In this document: positions 16,648 to 24,852 of the stretch, piece after piece
Position numbering within the stretch: position 1 is the stretch's first letter
Layout of the letters: each line of letters starts with the position of its first letter
From: Streptomyces kurssanovii
Lineage (GTDB): Bacteria > Actinomycetota > Actinomycetes > Streptomycetales > Streptomycetaceae
NCBI RefSeq assembly: GCF_014649695.1
Contig: NZ_BMTN01000023.1
Span: 1-64,000 of the forward strand
DNA: 64,000 nt
Direction of reading: 5' to 3'
Translations under genes and position numbers: made by a program
Notes under the pieces: generated by a model
The model's input: the letters and a program-made list of their open reading frames with translations, nothing else
What the model was told of the DNA's origin: nothing
The model's database searches: none

Positions 16648-17151
16648 TCAGGCGCTGGCGGCGAACGCGCCGGCGGAGGTCTCCTTCTCCAGGGTGACCA
16701 GCGTCAGCCGCGGGCCGACCTCCTCGCGGGAGACCGGGACGTATCCCCTGCTGCGGTACAGCCGCAGATTGCTCTCGCTGCGGTGGCCGGTGAACAGCTG
16801 GAACCGCTTGGCGGCCGGGTCCCCGGCGAAGCGCGCCTCGATCGCGTCGAGCAGCCTGCCGCCCAGACCGTGGCGCTGCATCCGCGGGTGGACGATGAGC
16901 TTGGTGATCCGGGCCGTGCCGGTGGCATCGATGCCGGCGCGCACGGAGGCGACGACCTCGTCACCGAGCCTGGCCACGAGCGCCGGCCCCTGGGTGATCT
17001 CGGCGCGGAGGTCGGCGAGCGACTGGGTCAGGGGCTCGATGCCGTAGTCGCCGTAGAGCTCGGCCTCGGTCTGATAGCACAGATACTGCAGCTTGAGGAT
17101 GTGCTCCGCGTCGGTCTCCGCCGCCGCCGAGATGGTCACGCTCATGCCCAT
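16648..17151 (-). CDS. GNAT N-acetyltransferase
   Basis: 167 aa from ATG 17151, chosen because GGGAGG lies 9 nt upstream; a GTG/ATG further up lacks a site. The core Acetyltransf_1 features are visible: ITKLIVHPRMQRHGLGGRLLDAIE contains the acetyl-CoA motif Q/RxxGxG/A, and NLRLYRSRGYVPV is the typical C-terminal beta-alpha unit. The substrate is unknown. Convergent with the membrane-protein pair. Confidence 0.87.
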   Translation of the reverse strand: MGMSVTISAAAETDAEHILKLQYLCYQTEAELYGDYGIEPLTQSLADLRAEITQGPALVARLGDEVVASVRAGIDATGTARITKLIVHPRMQRHGLGGRLLDAIEARFAGDPAAKRFQLFTGHRSESNLRLYRSRGYVPVSREEVGPRLTLVTLEKETSAGAFAASA

Positions 17152-17188
17152 GTGCGCACGCCTCCCGCTCACCTGTCACGCCGGTTGT

Positions 17189-17728
17189 CTACCGCTCCTT
17201 TCCCCGATGTTCAGGAGCTGCAACCTCTGCCGCCAGCATTCTGCGCAGACATCCCAGGCAACGGGAACGCTTCGGCCCCAGACTTCCTTGTGAGATACCC
17301 AACGTCCCTGCGATTTCCCGGTAGGTGGGGTCGTGCGGCGACAACATCGCAGTCAGCAGACGGGGACAGTTCCCGGGGGTGCGGGCGACGGCGGCCCGCA
17401 GCACCCGGCGCCGCTCGCCCAGCAGCGCGGCGCGCTCGGGGCCACCCGTGGGGTCGGTGGAGGGCTCGTGGCGGTAGGGGAGTTCGCGTGCGGCCGTCCG
17501 GCGGGCGCGGCGAGCCTCCGCCCGTACGGCCGCCCTGACCCAGCGGGCGGCGTCGGGCGGCGGACCGCCGTCGCCGAGGCGCTCCAGGAGCCGTACCCAC
17601 ACGGCCTGTTCGAGGTCGCCGGCTTCCATGGCGGCGCCGGGCGCTTCCGCCGTCGCCTCCGCGCTCACCAGTGCCTTGAGCGCGCCGACGACCTGTCCGG
17701 AGGTGGGGGTCTCTTCGAGAACGGTCAT
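17189..17728 (-). CDS. Sigma-70-like regulator with region 4 HTH
   Basis: 179 aa. The C-terminal part has a sigma-region-4-like helix-turn-helix, YREIAGTLGISQGSLGPKRSRCLGCLRRML. The N-terminal two thirds is Ala/Arg/Glu-rich with AVWVRLLERLGDGGPPPDAARWVRAAVRAEARR, resembling the helical region 2 of ECF factors but without a clear canonical 2.4 motif. It is annotated in memory as a sigma factor in Streptomyces near glpQ. No anti-sigma gene is adjacent. Whether it directs RNA polymerase or acts as an HTH regulator cannot be told from sequence. Confidence 0.72.
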   Translation of the reverse strand: MTVLEETPTSGQVVGALKALVSAEATAEAPGAAMEAGDLEQAVWVRLLERLGDGGPPPDAARWVRAAVRAEARRARRTAARELPYRHEPSTDPTGGPERAALLGERRRVLRAAVARTPGNCPRLLTAMLSPHDPTYREIAGTLGISQGSLGPKRSRCLGCLRRMLAAEVAAPEHRGKER

Positions 17729-17831
17729 GCCGGGCGGGACGGCCCAGGGCCCGGCGGTGGTTGCCCGGCCGGGGCACGATCACCCGTACGGGGAGCCGTC
17801 GGCACCCTTGTGCCGTGCCGCACCCGTGACG

Positions 17832-17877
17832 GGGCGTCAACCTCCGGGGACCCACGGGCCGCGGGAGGTTGACGCCC
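17832..17877. terminator. Perfect 14-bp inverted repeat after glpQ
   Basis: Arms GGGCGTCAACCTCC (17832-17845) and GGAGGTTGACGCCC (17864-17877) with an 18-nt GC-rich loop, 18 bp beyond the glpQ stop codon on the minus strand. Likely the glpQ terminator. Confidence 0.6.
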
Positions 17878-17895
17878 GCCCCTGGACGGCCGGTG

Positions 17896-19053
17896 TCAGG
17901 CGGTGAAATCGGACGCCGCCAGCAGGCCGGTGTCCGGGTTGTCGGTGAAGATGCCGTCGATTCCGGTCGCGAAGTACGCCTTGTACGCCCCGAAGACGTC
18001 GCCGTAGGCGTTCGGATCGGTACCGCGCCGGAAGTCGGCGGGCAGGAAGGTGTTCTCGTTGCGCATCGTGTACGGGTGCAGGACCAGGCCCCGCGCGTGG
18101 GCGTCCCGCACCAGCGTCGTGGGCTCGGTGAGCCGGCCGTTCGCGTCCTTGGGGATGACGAGGTCCAGCAGCGGGCCGATCCCCTGGGCGAAACCCGCGA
18201 TCCAGTCCAGGCCGTCCGGCTTCACCAGATCGGCCACCGTGCGCGGGTCGCCCGACTCGCGGAAGTCCCACGGGCGGTCGTCCGGGGTCCAGAGCAGGAC
18301 GACTCGCGGAGTGCCCACCAGGCGGGCCATGCGCTCCATGCTCGTCGGCTCGAAGGACTGGAGGAAAGTCGGGGAGTTCGCGCGGTGCCGCCCGTACCGG
18401 CGCAGCAGCTTCGCCAGCCGCTCCTCCAGGCCGAGACCGATGCTCCGGAAATAGGTGGGGTGCTTGGTCTCGACGTAGAGCCACACGGGGCGGCCGCGGC
18501 GGCGGCCCTCCTTCTCGGCCCACTGCAGCACCTCCTCGAAGGTGGGCACCGTCCAGCGGCCGTCGTAGAGGGTGTTCTCCTGGCGGGTGCCCGGGATCCG
18601 CTCCTTGGCGCGCAGCGTCTTCAGCTCGGCCAGCGTGAAGTCCTCGGTGAACCAGCCGGTGAGGCTGACGCCGTCGACCGACTTGGTGGTCCGGCGAGAG
18701 GCGAACTCGGGGTGCGCGGCGACGTCCGTCGTGCCCGTGATGTCGTTCTCGTGACGGCATACAAGGTGCCCGTCCTTCGTGGGCACGAGGTCCTGCTCGA
18801 TGACGTGCGCGCCCATGTCGAGGGCGAACTGGTACGCGCCGAGGGTGTGCTCCGGCCGGTATCCGCTGGCGCCGCGGTGCGCGATCACGGTGGGGACGGG
18901 CAGGCCGCGCCGGTCCCCGCCGGACGGGCGGACACCGCCGGTGCGCTCACCCGCCTGCGCCGCGCCCGCGCCGATCCCGAGGGCCGCGGTGGTGAGGACC
19001 GCGGCTCCCAGCACGCTCCGACGCGCCGGACTGCTGCTCGCGCCATGTGTCAT
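17896..19053 (-). CDS. glpQ: Exported glycerophosphodiester phosphodiesterase
   Basis: 385 aa from ATG 19053 with GGAGGAACG 7 nt upstream. The N-terminus (SSSPARRSVLGAAVLTTAA, ending near AQA) is a Tat-type signal peptide. The GDPD domain starts VIAHRGASGYRPEHTLGAY with the catalytic HRG and the paired acidic residues in VIEQDLVPTKDGHLVCRHE, and runs to the end. It hydrolyses glycerophosphodiesters to sn-glycerol 3-phosphate and an alcohol outside the cell. Divergent from the acyltransferase gene at 19294. In S. coelicolor the homologue (glpQ1) is, as I remember, under phosphate control. Confidence 0.93.
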   Translation of the reverse strand: MTHGASSSPARRSVLGAAVLTTAALGIGAGAAQAGERTGGVRPSGGDRRGLPVPTVIAHRGASGYRPEHTLGAYQFALDMGAHVIEQDLVPTKDGHLVCRHENDITGTTDVAAHPEFASRRTTKSVDGVSLTGWFTEDFTLAELKTLRAKERIPGTRQENTLYDGRWTVPTFEEVLQWAEKEGRRRGRPVWLYVETKHPTYFRSIGLGLEERLAKLLRRYGRHRANSPTFLQSFEPTSMERMARLVGTPRVVLLWTPDDRPWDFRESGDPRTVADLVKPDGLDWIAGFAQGIGPLLDLVIPKDANGRLTEPTTLVRDAHARGLVLHPYTMRNENTFLPADFRRGTDPNAYGDVFGAYKAYFATGIDGIFTDNPDTGLLAASDFTA

Positions 19054-19120
19054 GAAACGTTCCTCCATGTGATGTACCGCGTGTGATGTCCCGCACCTGC
19101 CAAGCGACGCCCGATGGTAG

Positions 19121-19139
19121 GCAGTTACCTCTTACCTGC
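19121..19139. promoter_or_regulatory. Imperfect palindrome between glpQ and plsC-like gene
   Basis: A 19-bp site with the symmetric pattern GCAG-n-TA-n5-TA-n-CTGC, containing two TTACCT units in direct repeat (7-bp spacing). It is 68 bp upstream of glpQ in the divergent intergenic region. It could be an operator, and the repeats could instead be a degenerate PhoP box, but the spacing is not the usual 11 bp. Confidence 0.3.
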
Positions 19140-19293
19140 GGCAGACCCTGCACGAACACGGCGGAAACACACGTCAACACTGCGTATCTCCTCGGTGAAC
19201 CCGATGTGCGATCGAGGGTGACCCGCGAGTATCGTCCTCACCTGCAAAGACTTCACGGTCATAACCGCCCGTCCCATGACACCGGAGGCCCCG

Positions 19294-19965
19294 TTGTCCC
19301 GCTTGACGCTCATCAAGGCAGTGCTCGGGCCGATCCTGCGCCTGATGTTCCGCCCGCGTGTGGAAGGGGCGGAGAACATCCCCGGGACAGGGGCCGTGAT
19401 TCTCGCCGGGAACCATCTCACCTTCATCGACTCCATGATCCTGCCGCTGGTCTGCGACCGCCCGGTGTACTTCATCGGCAAGGACGAGTACGTCACGGGC
19501 AAGGGCATCAAGGGCCGCGCCATGGCCTGGTTCTTCACCGGCTGCGGCATGATCCCGGTCGACCGCGACGGCGCGAACGGCGGCGTGGCCGCGCTGATGA
19601 CGGGCCGCCGGGTGCTGGAGGAGGGCAAGATCTTCGGTATCTACCCCGAGGGCACCCGCTCCCCCGACGGCCGCCTCTACCGCGGCCGTACCGGCATCGC
19701 ACGCCTCACCCTGATGACCGGCGCGCCGGTGGTCCCGTTCGCCGTCATCGGCACCGACAAGCTCCAGCCCGGCGGCGCGGGCCTGCCCCGGCCCGGCCGG
19801 GTCACCCTCCGCTTCGGCGAGCCGATGGAGTTCTCGCGCTACGAGGGGATGGACCGTGACCGCTATGTGCTGCGGGCGGTGACGGACTCGGTGATGTCGG
19901 AGGTCATGCGGCTGTCGGGGCAGGAGTACGTGGACATGTACGCGACCAAGGCGAAGGCGGCGTAG
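19294..19965 (+). CDS. 1-acyl-sn-glycerol-3-phosphate acyltransferase (PlsC-like)
   Basis: 223 aa if the TTG at 19294 is used: GGAGG lies 5 nt before it, whereas the ATG at 19276 has no ribosome-binding site. The acyltransferase motifs are NHLTFID (the H-x4-D catalytic pair) and YPEGTRSPDG (phosphate/acyl-ACP binding). It acylates lysophosphatidate or a related acceptor at the membrane in phospholipid synthesis. Divergent from glpQ, so phospholipid turnover genes face each other. Confidence 0.88.
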   Translation: MSRLTLIKAVLGPILRLMFRPRVEGAENIPGTGAVILAGNHLTFIDSMILPLVCDRPVYFIGKDEYVTGKGIKGRAMAWFFTGCGMIPVDRDGANGGVAALMTGRRVLEEGKIFGIYPEGTRSPDGRLYRGRTGIARLTLMTGAPVVPFAVIGTDKLQPGGAGLPRPGRVTLRFGEPMEFSRYEGMDRDRYVLRAVTDSVMSEVMRLSGQEYVDMYATKAKAA

Positions 19966-19969
19966 CCGC

Positions 19970-20430
19970 TGCGCGGGGCCGTTTCCCCACTCCCCCTACG
20001 GCCGGCCGTGGGGGATCCCACTTCCCGGCCCGGGGCAGGCCCCGGGCCCCGTGCCGGGCTCCGCCCGGGCCCGGCACCGCGCTCCGCGCGGTGTTTCGGG
20101 GGCTCCTCCCCCTACGCCTGGCGGCATGGGGGGACCCCCACCGGACCCCCGCGCCTCAAACGCCGGCGAGGCTTGAGCTGGCCGGCGTGGCTGATTTCGC
20201 GGAGCGAAAGCTTCCGCCGCCAGGGCACGGGCTAAGTGCCGGTGCAGCGGCATGTCCAGCCCGCCTGGGGGCACCTCCCACGGCCGCCAGGCCGTAGGGG
20301 GAGTTCGAGGGCACCGCTCGAAGCGCGGTACGCCGCCCGCAGGGCGGTACGGGGTCCGGGGTCCGGGGCTTGCCCCGGTTCGGGAAGGGGCGGGGAGGGG
20401 AACGGCCCCGCGCAGCGGCCACGCCCCGCA
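19970..20430. repeat. Streptomyces-type intergenic repeat cluster (copy 1)
   Basis: No gene. The gap is a patchwork of short GC-rich elements: gggcaagccccgg-type arms, accgcgctccgcgcggtg hairpins, a gcctcaaacgccggcgaggct block and an acggccgccaggccgtaggggg segment (20279-20300). The same elements recur, partly inverted, at 33480-33925. They form many hairpins and probably supply terminators for the MFS gene, but they look like a dispersed intergenic repeat family. Confidence 0.6.
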
Positions 20431-20454
20431 GCGGTCACGCCCCCGCCCACCCCC

Positions 20455-21999
20455 TCAGTGCTCGACGCCCTCCGCCAGCTTCTGGCCCCGCAGCAGGAAC
20501 CACGCCGCCACCGCCGTGGTGAGGAGCACGGCCGCCCCCGCCCCCGCCGCCATCCGCAGGCCCTCGGTGAACGCCTCCTGCGCCGCCGTGACCAGTGCTT
20601 CCGCGTGGGCCCGCGGGAGGGCGGCCGATGCCTCCACCGCGCCGCCGAGCGACTCGTGGGCGGCCGCGGCCACGTCCGGCGGCGTACCGTCCGGGGCGGT
20701 GAAGCCGCGGTAGACGCCGGTGACGATCGAGCCCAGCACCGCGATGCCTAGCGCCGCGCCCAGCTCGTACGCCGTCTCCGACACCGCGGAGGCGGCTCCG
20801 GCCTGTTCCTTGGGAACGCTGGAGAGGATCACGTCCGCGGTGACCGTGAACGAGAAGCCCGCGCCCGCGCCGACGATCAGCAGCGCCGCGCCGAGCAGCG
20901 GGTAGCCGGTCGACCCGGTGAGCAGCGTGAGCACCGCGAGGGACAGCCCGACGGCGGCCAGGCCGCCGGCGACGACGGACCGTACCGAGAACCGGCGGGC
21001 CACCTTGCCCGCGACCAGCCCGGTGGCCACCGCACCGATCGCGGCGGGCAGTTCGGCGAGTCCCGCCTCGAACGGCTCGCGGCCCTGGACCAGTTGCAGG
21101 AACTGGGACAGGAAGAACACAAGACCCGACAGGCCGAGGATGGTCAGCAGGTCGGCGAGCACCGCGCCCGAGAACCCGCGGTGCCGGAACAGCCGCATGT
21201 CGAGCAGGGGCGCGCTCAGGGTGAGCTGCCGGCGGTAGAAGCCGTACAGGCCGCCGGCGCCGACGAGCACGGCCACGCCCGCCTCCCAGCTCGCCCCGTG
21301 CGTGGCGGCCTCCTTGACGGCGTAGACGACGGCGACCATGCCGACGAGGGACAGCGCCACGCTGAGCAGGTCCCAGGGGCCGGTGACCGGGTTCTTCGAC
21401 TCCGGCAGGAGCTTGACGCCGACGACGACGAGGACCGCCATCACGGGCAGGTTGATCAGGAAGACGGAGCCCCACCAGAAGTGCTCCAGCAGCAGGCCCC
21501 CGACGACGGGGCCCACCGCCGCGCCGGCGGACGCCGTTGCGCCCCAGATGCCGATGGCGAAGCTGCGTTCCCTGGGGTCGTGGAAGATGTTGCGGATCAG
21601 CGCCAGGGTGGAGGGCATCAGGGTCGCGCCGGCGACGCCGAGCAGCGCCCGCGCGAGGATCATCATCTCCGGGGTGGTGGCGTACGCGTTGAGCACCGAC
21701 ACGGCGCCGAAGGCGACCGCTCCGCTCAGCAGCAGCTTCTTGCGGCCGATGCGGTCGCCGAGGCTGCCCATGGAGACGAGGAGGCCGGCGATGACGAACG
21801 AGTAGACGTCGCCGATCCACAGCAGCTGGGTGCCGGTCGGCGCCAGGTCCTCGCTGAGGAACGGGGTGGCGAGGCCGAGGACGGTGGCGTCGACGGCCAC
21901 CAGGAGGACGGCGAGGACAAGGACCGCGAGGGCCAGCCAGCGGCCTGAGCGGTACACGGTCTCGTCCGCCCCGGCCGTGGGCCGGACGGTGCTGCTCAT
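20455..21999 (-). CDS. DHA2-family MFS drug efflux transporter
   Basis: 514 aa from ATG 21999 (GGAG 9 nt upstream). About 14 hydrophobic helices, with DHA2-type motifs: motif A GSLGDRIGRKKLL after helix 2, VDATVLGLATPFLSEDLAPTGTQLLWIGDVYSF in helix 1 and loop, and the antiporter motif C-like GAAVGPVVGGLLLEHFWW. It would export drugs or toxic metabolites by proton antiport. The ATG overlaps the upstream TetR stop as ATGA, so translation is coupled to its presumed regulator. Confidence 0.92.
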   Translation of the reverse strand: MSSTVRPTAGADETVYRSGRWLALAVLVLAVLLVAVDATVLGLATPFLSEDLAPTGTQLLWIGDVYSFVIAGLLVSMGSLGDRIGRKKLLLSGAVAFGAVSVLNAYATTPEMMILARALLGVAGATLMPSTLALIRNIFHDPRERSFAIGIWGATASAGAAVGPVVGGLLLEHFWWGSVFLINLPVMAVLVVVGVKLLPESKNPVTGPWDLLSVALSLVGMVAVVYAVKEAATHGASWEAGVAVLVGAGGLYGFYRRQLTLSAPLLDMRLFRHRGFSGAVLADLLTILGLSGLVFFLSQFLQLVQGREPFEAGLAELPAAIGAVATGLVAGKVARRFSVRSVVAGGLAAVGLSLAVLTLLTGSTGYPLLGAALLIVGAGAGFSFTVTADVILSSVPKEQAGAASAVSETAYELGAALGIAVLGSIVTGVYRGFTAPDGTPPDVAAAAHESLGGAVEASAALPRAHAEALVTAAQEAFTEGLRMAAGAGAAVLLTTAVAAWFLLRGQKLAEGVEH

Positions 22000-22547
22000 T
22001 GATTCACTCTCCGTAGTGCACCGCCGAGCAGCAGCTCGGCGGTCATGTGCTGGAAGTCCTTCGTGGCGACGCGGCCGTCCATGACGGCCCAGGCGCAGGA
22101 GCCGATGAGGGCGTAGAGCGCCTCGGTCAGCCACGCCGGTGTCAGATCGATGCGGAACTCGCCCTCGTTCTGGCCGCGCCGGAACAGGTCGGAGACGCGG
22201 GCGTCGAGGCGGGCCCAGCCCTCGTCGATCTCGTCGCCCTCGAAGAGCTGGTTCTCGGTGTAGAGGAAGGCCAGCAGGTCCGCGGCCGGCTGCGTCTCGC
22301 CGATCAGCCGTCGCAGGGCCTCGCCGGCGCGGTCCTCGTCGAGGCGGGCCCGGTCGATCGCCGCCTCGAACTCCTGGATGCCGAGCTGTTCCAGGGCTCT
22401 GACGAGCGCGTCCCGGCCGGCGAAGTGACGGTGCAGGGTGGCTCGGCCGATACCCGCGGCCCGGGCGACCTCGTCCATCGTGGCGGTCGATTTCCGGGCA
22501 AGGAGGGCGGCGGCGGCGCGCAGCACGTGGTCTCGATCCATGGCCAT
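21996..22547 (-). CDS. TetR-family repressor of the MFS operon
   Basis: 183 aa from ATG 22547 (MAMDRDHV); the ATG two codons later at 22541 is an alternative. The TetR HTH is at about 10-50 (TMDEVARAAGIGRATLHRHFAGRDALVRAL), then an alpha-helical ligand domain. No good ribosome-binding site is present, and the start lies close behind a perfect palindrome, so a leaderless or short-leader mRNA is possible. The stop overlaps the MFS start in ATGA. It likely binds the operator at 22566-22585 and is released by the exported drug. Confidence 0.9.
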   Translation of the reverse strand: MAMDRDHVLRAAAALLARKSTATMDEVARAAGIGRATLHRHFAGRDALVRALEQLGIQEFEAAIDRARLDEDRAGEALRRLIGETQPAADLLAFLYTENQLFEGDEIDEGWARLDARVSDLFRRGQNEGEFRIDLTPAWLTEALYALIGSCAWAVMDGRVATKDFQHMTAELLLGGALRRVNQ

Positions 22548-22565
22548 GGGACAACCATAGCCCAT

Positions 22566-22585
22566 ATGAGACATCAATGTCTCAT
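22566..22585. promoter_or_regulatory. Perfect 20-bp palindrome, probable TetR operator
   Basis: ATGAGACAT-CA-ATGTCTCAT: two 9-bp arms, perfectly inverted, 2-bp centre. It begins 18 bp upstream of the TetR start and ends directly before the stop codon of the SARP gene. It contains the TGAGACA/TGTCTCA half sites common for TetR dimers. Confidence 0.75.
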
Positions 22586-23923
22586 TCAGTACGTCGGAGT
22601 CTCTTTTCCGCAGGTCGCGAGGCTGCACCATCTGCGCCGGCCGCTCTCGTCCCTGAACAGCCAGCCGCAGTCGGCACCGGGGCAGGCACGGACGGTGAAC
22701 CGGCCGGGGTCCGCCAGCAGCTCGGCGGCGCCCTGGGCCACGGCGAGCACAGGCAGCCGCAGACCGGCGGACGGGGAGAGCCGCCAGCGGCCGAGGCCGT
22801 CCTCGCCGCGGACGAACGCCGACGCCTTCGCGGCGTCCTCCGCGACATCCGCCACCGCCTTGAACGCCCTCACGTCGTCCGGACCGGTCAGAGCGGCGTA
22901 CAGCTGCGTACGGAACTCCCGCGCCTCCCCGAGAACGGCCGCGGCCTCCTCCGGCCGCTGCCGCGCCCGCTCGAGCAGACCGTTCACCAGCCGGTCCTCC
23001 GCGAGGTCCAGGTGCCCGGCCCAGACGGCGAACGTGCGGTACGTGCGCAGCCATTCCGATCCCGGCAGACCCGGCCCTCCCCAGCCGGCGTAGGTGTTGC
23101 AGAATTCGAGCGCCGGGTGGCCGCTGGTGGTCCAGGGCAGCCACTCCTCGTCGACCCGTACCGCGTAGAGGGGCACGGGCGGGCGGTGCAGCCTGGGATC
23201 GCCGTGCAGCATCCGCTCGTGCAGGGTGTTCAGCCCGGCGCCGGGCTCGATGCCGAGACCGGTCACCAGCGCGTTACGGGTGGCGCGGTACAACTCGAGC
23301 GCGTCCGCCTGCCGGCCGCTCCGGTACAGGGCGGTCATCTGCGCGGCGACGAGCCGTTCCCTGCCGGGATGTGCGCGGGCGAGCGGCGTCAGGTCGGTGA
23401 CGACGCTGTCGTGCATACCGAGCTCCAGCTGGGCCTCCGCCCGCCGTTCCAGCGCGGACAGCCGGAGTTCGGCCAGCGGCCCGCCGAGCCGCTCACGCAG
23501 TCCGTCGTCCGCGACGTCGGACAGCAGCGGTCCCCGCCACAGCCCGAGGGCCCGGTCGTACAGGCGCACCCGCTGCGCCGCGTCGGCGACGCCCCCGGCG
23601 CGGCGGGCGAGGTCGGTGAACTCGACGGCGTCGACCACGTGGACGCCCGGGTCGAGGACGTAGCCGTCGTGGCGGGTCTCGACACGGACCCCGTACGGGC
23701 CCAGCCGGGCGCGGAGCCGGCCGATGTACGTGTGGACGGTGGCCCGCGCGGACGCGGGCGCGTCGCCGTCCCACAGCAGCTCGATGAGCCGGCCGGTGCT
23801 CACGACCCGGCCCGCCTCCAGCAGGAGGACCGACAGCAGGCAGCGCTCCTGGCGGCGGCTGCCCACCTGGACCCGGTCTCCTTCATGGCGGGCCTCGAAC
23901 GGACCCAGCAGCTGGAACTCCAT
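22586..23923 (-). CDS. SARP-type regulator fused to ABATE/CGNR-like module
   Basis: 445 aa. Residues 1-92 are an OmpR-type winged helix of SARP proteins (MEFQLLGPFEARHEGDRVQV, then GRLIELLWDGDAPASARATVHTYIGRLRARL). Residues about 97-245 are the BTAD helical domain (LRERLGGPLAELRLSALERR, LYRSGRQADALELY). Residues about 265-385 resemble ABATE (SGHPALEFCNTYAGWGG), and about 405-445 the zinc finger normally ending CGNR: CPGADCGWLFRDESGRRRWCS then ATCGK. The last motif is degenerate (CGKE) and the protein stops just after it. The combination suggests a stress or secondary-metabolism activator with an added sensing module. It may be read through into the TetR-MFS pair. Confidence 0.85.
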   Translation of the reverse strand: MEFQLLGPFEARHEGDRVQVGSRRQERCLLSVLLLEAGRVVSTGRLIELLWDGDAPASARATVHTYIGRLRARLGPYGVRVETRHDGYVLDPGVHVVDAVEFTDLARRAGGVADAAQRVRLYDRALGLWRGPLLSDVADDGLRERLGGPLAELRLSALERRAEAQLELGMHDSVVTDLTPLARAHPGRERLVAAQMTALYRSGRQADALELYRATRNALVTGLGIEPGAGLNTLHERMLHGDPRLHRPPVPLYAVRVDEEWLPWTTSGHPALEFCNTYAGWGGPGLPGSEWLRTYRTFAVWAGHLDLAEDRLVNGLLERARQRPEEAAAVLGEAREFRTQLYAALTGPDDVRAFKAVADVAEDAAKASAFVRGEDGLGRWRLSPSAGLRLPVLAVAQGAAELLADPGRFTVRACPGADCGWLFRDESGRRRWCSLATCGKETPTY

Positions 23924-24095
23924 GGCAGCCGCGAGCCTAACCGGCGGGCGCGGCGGTGCACAGCGGTGGTGAGTGCGTGGTCAGACGGCGGGGGGACGCT
24001 GGGGCGGACAGCGGGACGGCCTCCCGGTCCGACCTTCCCGGCCCGGTCACGTCTCCGGTCACGTCTCGGTCCGATCACTACTTCAGGGAGTCACC

Positions 24096-24653
24096 ATGCG
24101 ACGAACCGCCGTTGCTCTGGCGGCAGTTGCCGCGACCACACTCATGGGCGCCGCCCCCGCGTCCGCCGCCGGGCCGGCCGCCCGGTCCGCCGGTGTCGAC
24201 TCCGGGCCCGCCGCCGGCCTCGACGCCGGCTGGGAGCCTGCGCCGTCCGCGTCGTGGGACGTCGCTGCGGGACTGCGCTGCGACTTCCCCGTCCACGGCG
24301 AGCCCGTCGTGGACGAAGTGGTCCGGCGCGTGCTGGACACCCACCCCGACGGAAGGCCGAAACTGGTCGCCTACAAGGGGGATCTGATCGTGCGGGTCAC
24401 CAACAAGGAGACGGGCGACTCCTACGACGCGGATGTCAGCGGCACGGCCGTCGTCGACCACCGCGCGGACGGCTCCCAGTTCTGGTCGGTGCTCGGGCCG
24501 GTACTGGTCGGGGTCGGCGAGGGCGCCGGCAACCTCGACCGGGGCCTGTACGTCGTGGACGGTGTCTACACCTTGGACATCAGCTCGTCCGGCTACAAGA
24601 AGGTCACCATGGCCCACGGATCGACGACGGACATCTGTGAGCGGATCGACTGA
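24096..24653 (+). CDS. Secreted protein of unknown function
   Basis: 185 aa from ATG 24096 (AGGGAG 5 nt upstream). A clear Sec signal peptide (MRRTAVALAAVAATTLMGAAPASA) is followed by an Ala-rich linker and a globular region from about 65 with GLRCDFPVHGEPVVDEVVRRVLDTHPDGRP and NLDRGLYVVDGVYTLDISSSGYKKV. Two cysteines in the mature part (about 71 and 181) could form a disulphide. I do not recognise the family. Divergent from the SARP gene, 172 bp away. Confidence 0.75.
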   Translation: MRRTAVALAAVAATTLMGAAPASAAGPAARSAGVDSGPAAGLDAGWEPAPSASWDVAAGLRCDFPVHGEPVVDEVVRRVLDTHPDGRPKLVAYKGDLIVRVTNKETGDSYDADVSGTAVVDHRADGSQFWSVLGPVLVGVGEGAGNLDRGLYVVDGVYTLDISSSGYKKVTMAHGSTTDICERID

Positions 24654-24775
24654 CCGGCTCCGGCGGTGGATCCCCCGCGACCGGATCTCCCGCCCATGGG
24701 CCGTCCGTCCGGGGCACGAAAAAGGGCAAGGGGGCCGTGCCCACTCCTTGCCACTCTCAAGGTATAGCGCACTGG

Positions 24776-24795
24776 GGGGCTTGCGGCAAGGCCCC
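24776..24795 (+). promoter_or_regulatory. Rifamycin-associated element (RAE)-like palindrome
   Basis: An inverted repeat with arms GGGGCTTGC and the near-complement GCAAGGCCCC, 57 bp before the glycosyltransferase start. From memory it matches the RAE that sits upstream of rifamycin-inactivation genes and helR in actinomycetes and mediates rifamycin induction. Close upstream sequence (TATAGC at 24763-24768) may include promoter elements. The following rgt-helR genes fit this reading. Confidence 0.75.
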
Positions 24796-24852
24796 TGTCG
24801 TGCCGCAGAATCTCCGGCCTGAGCCGGAATCTGCGGAAGCGAGAGTCACGAA

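Noticed and set aside
24662-24775. A separate small gene between the secreted protein and rgt
   Set aside because: No start with a ribosome-binding site and no consistent frame; the region looks like the RAE promoter region.
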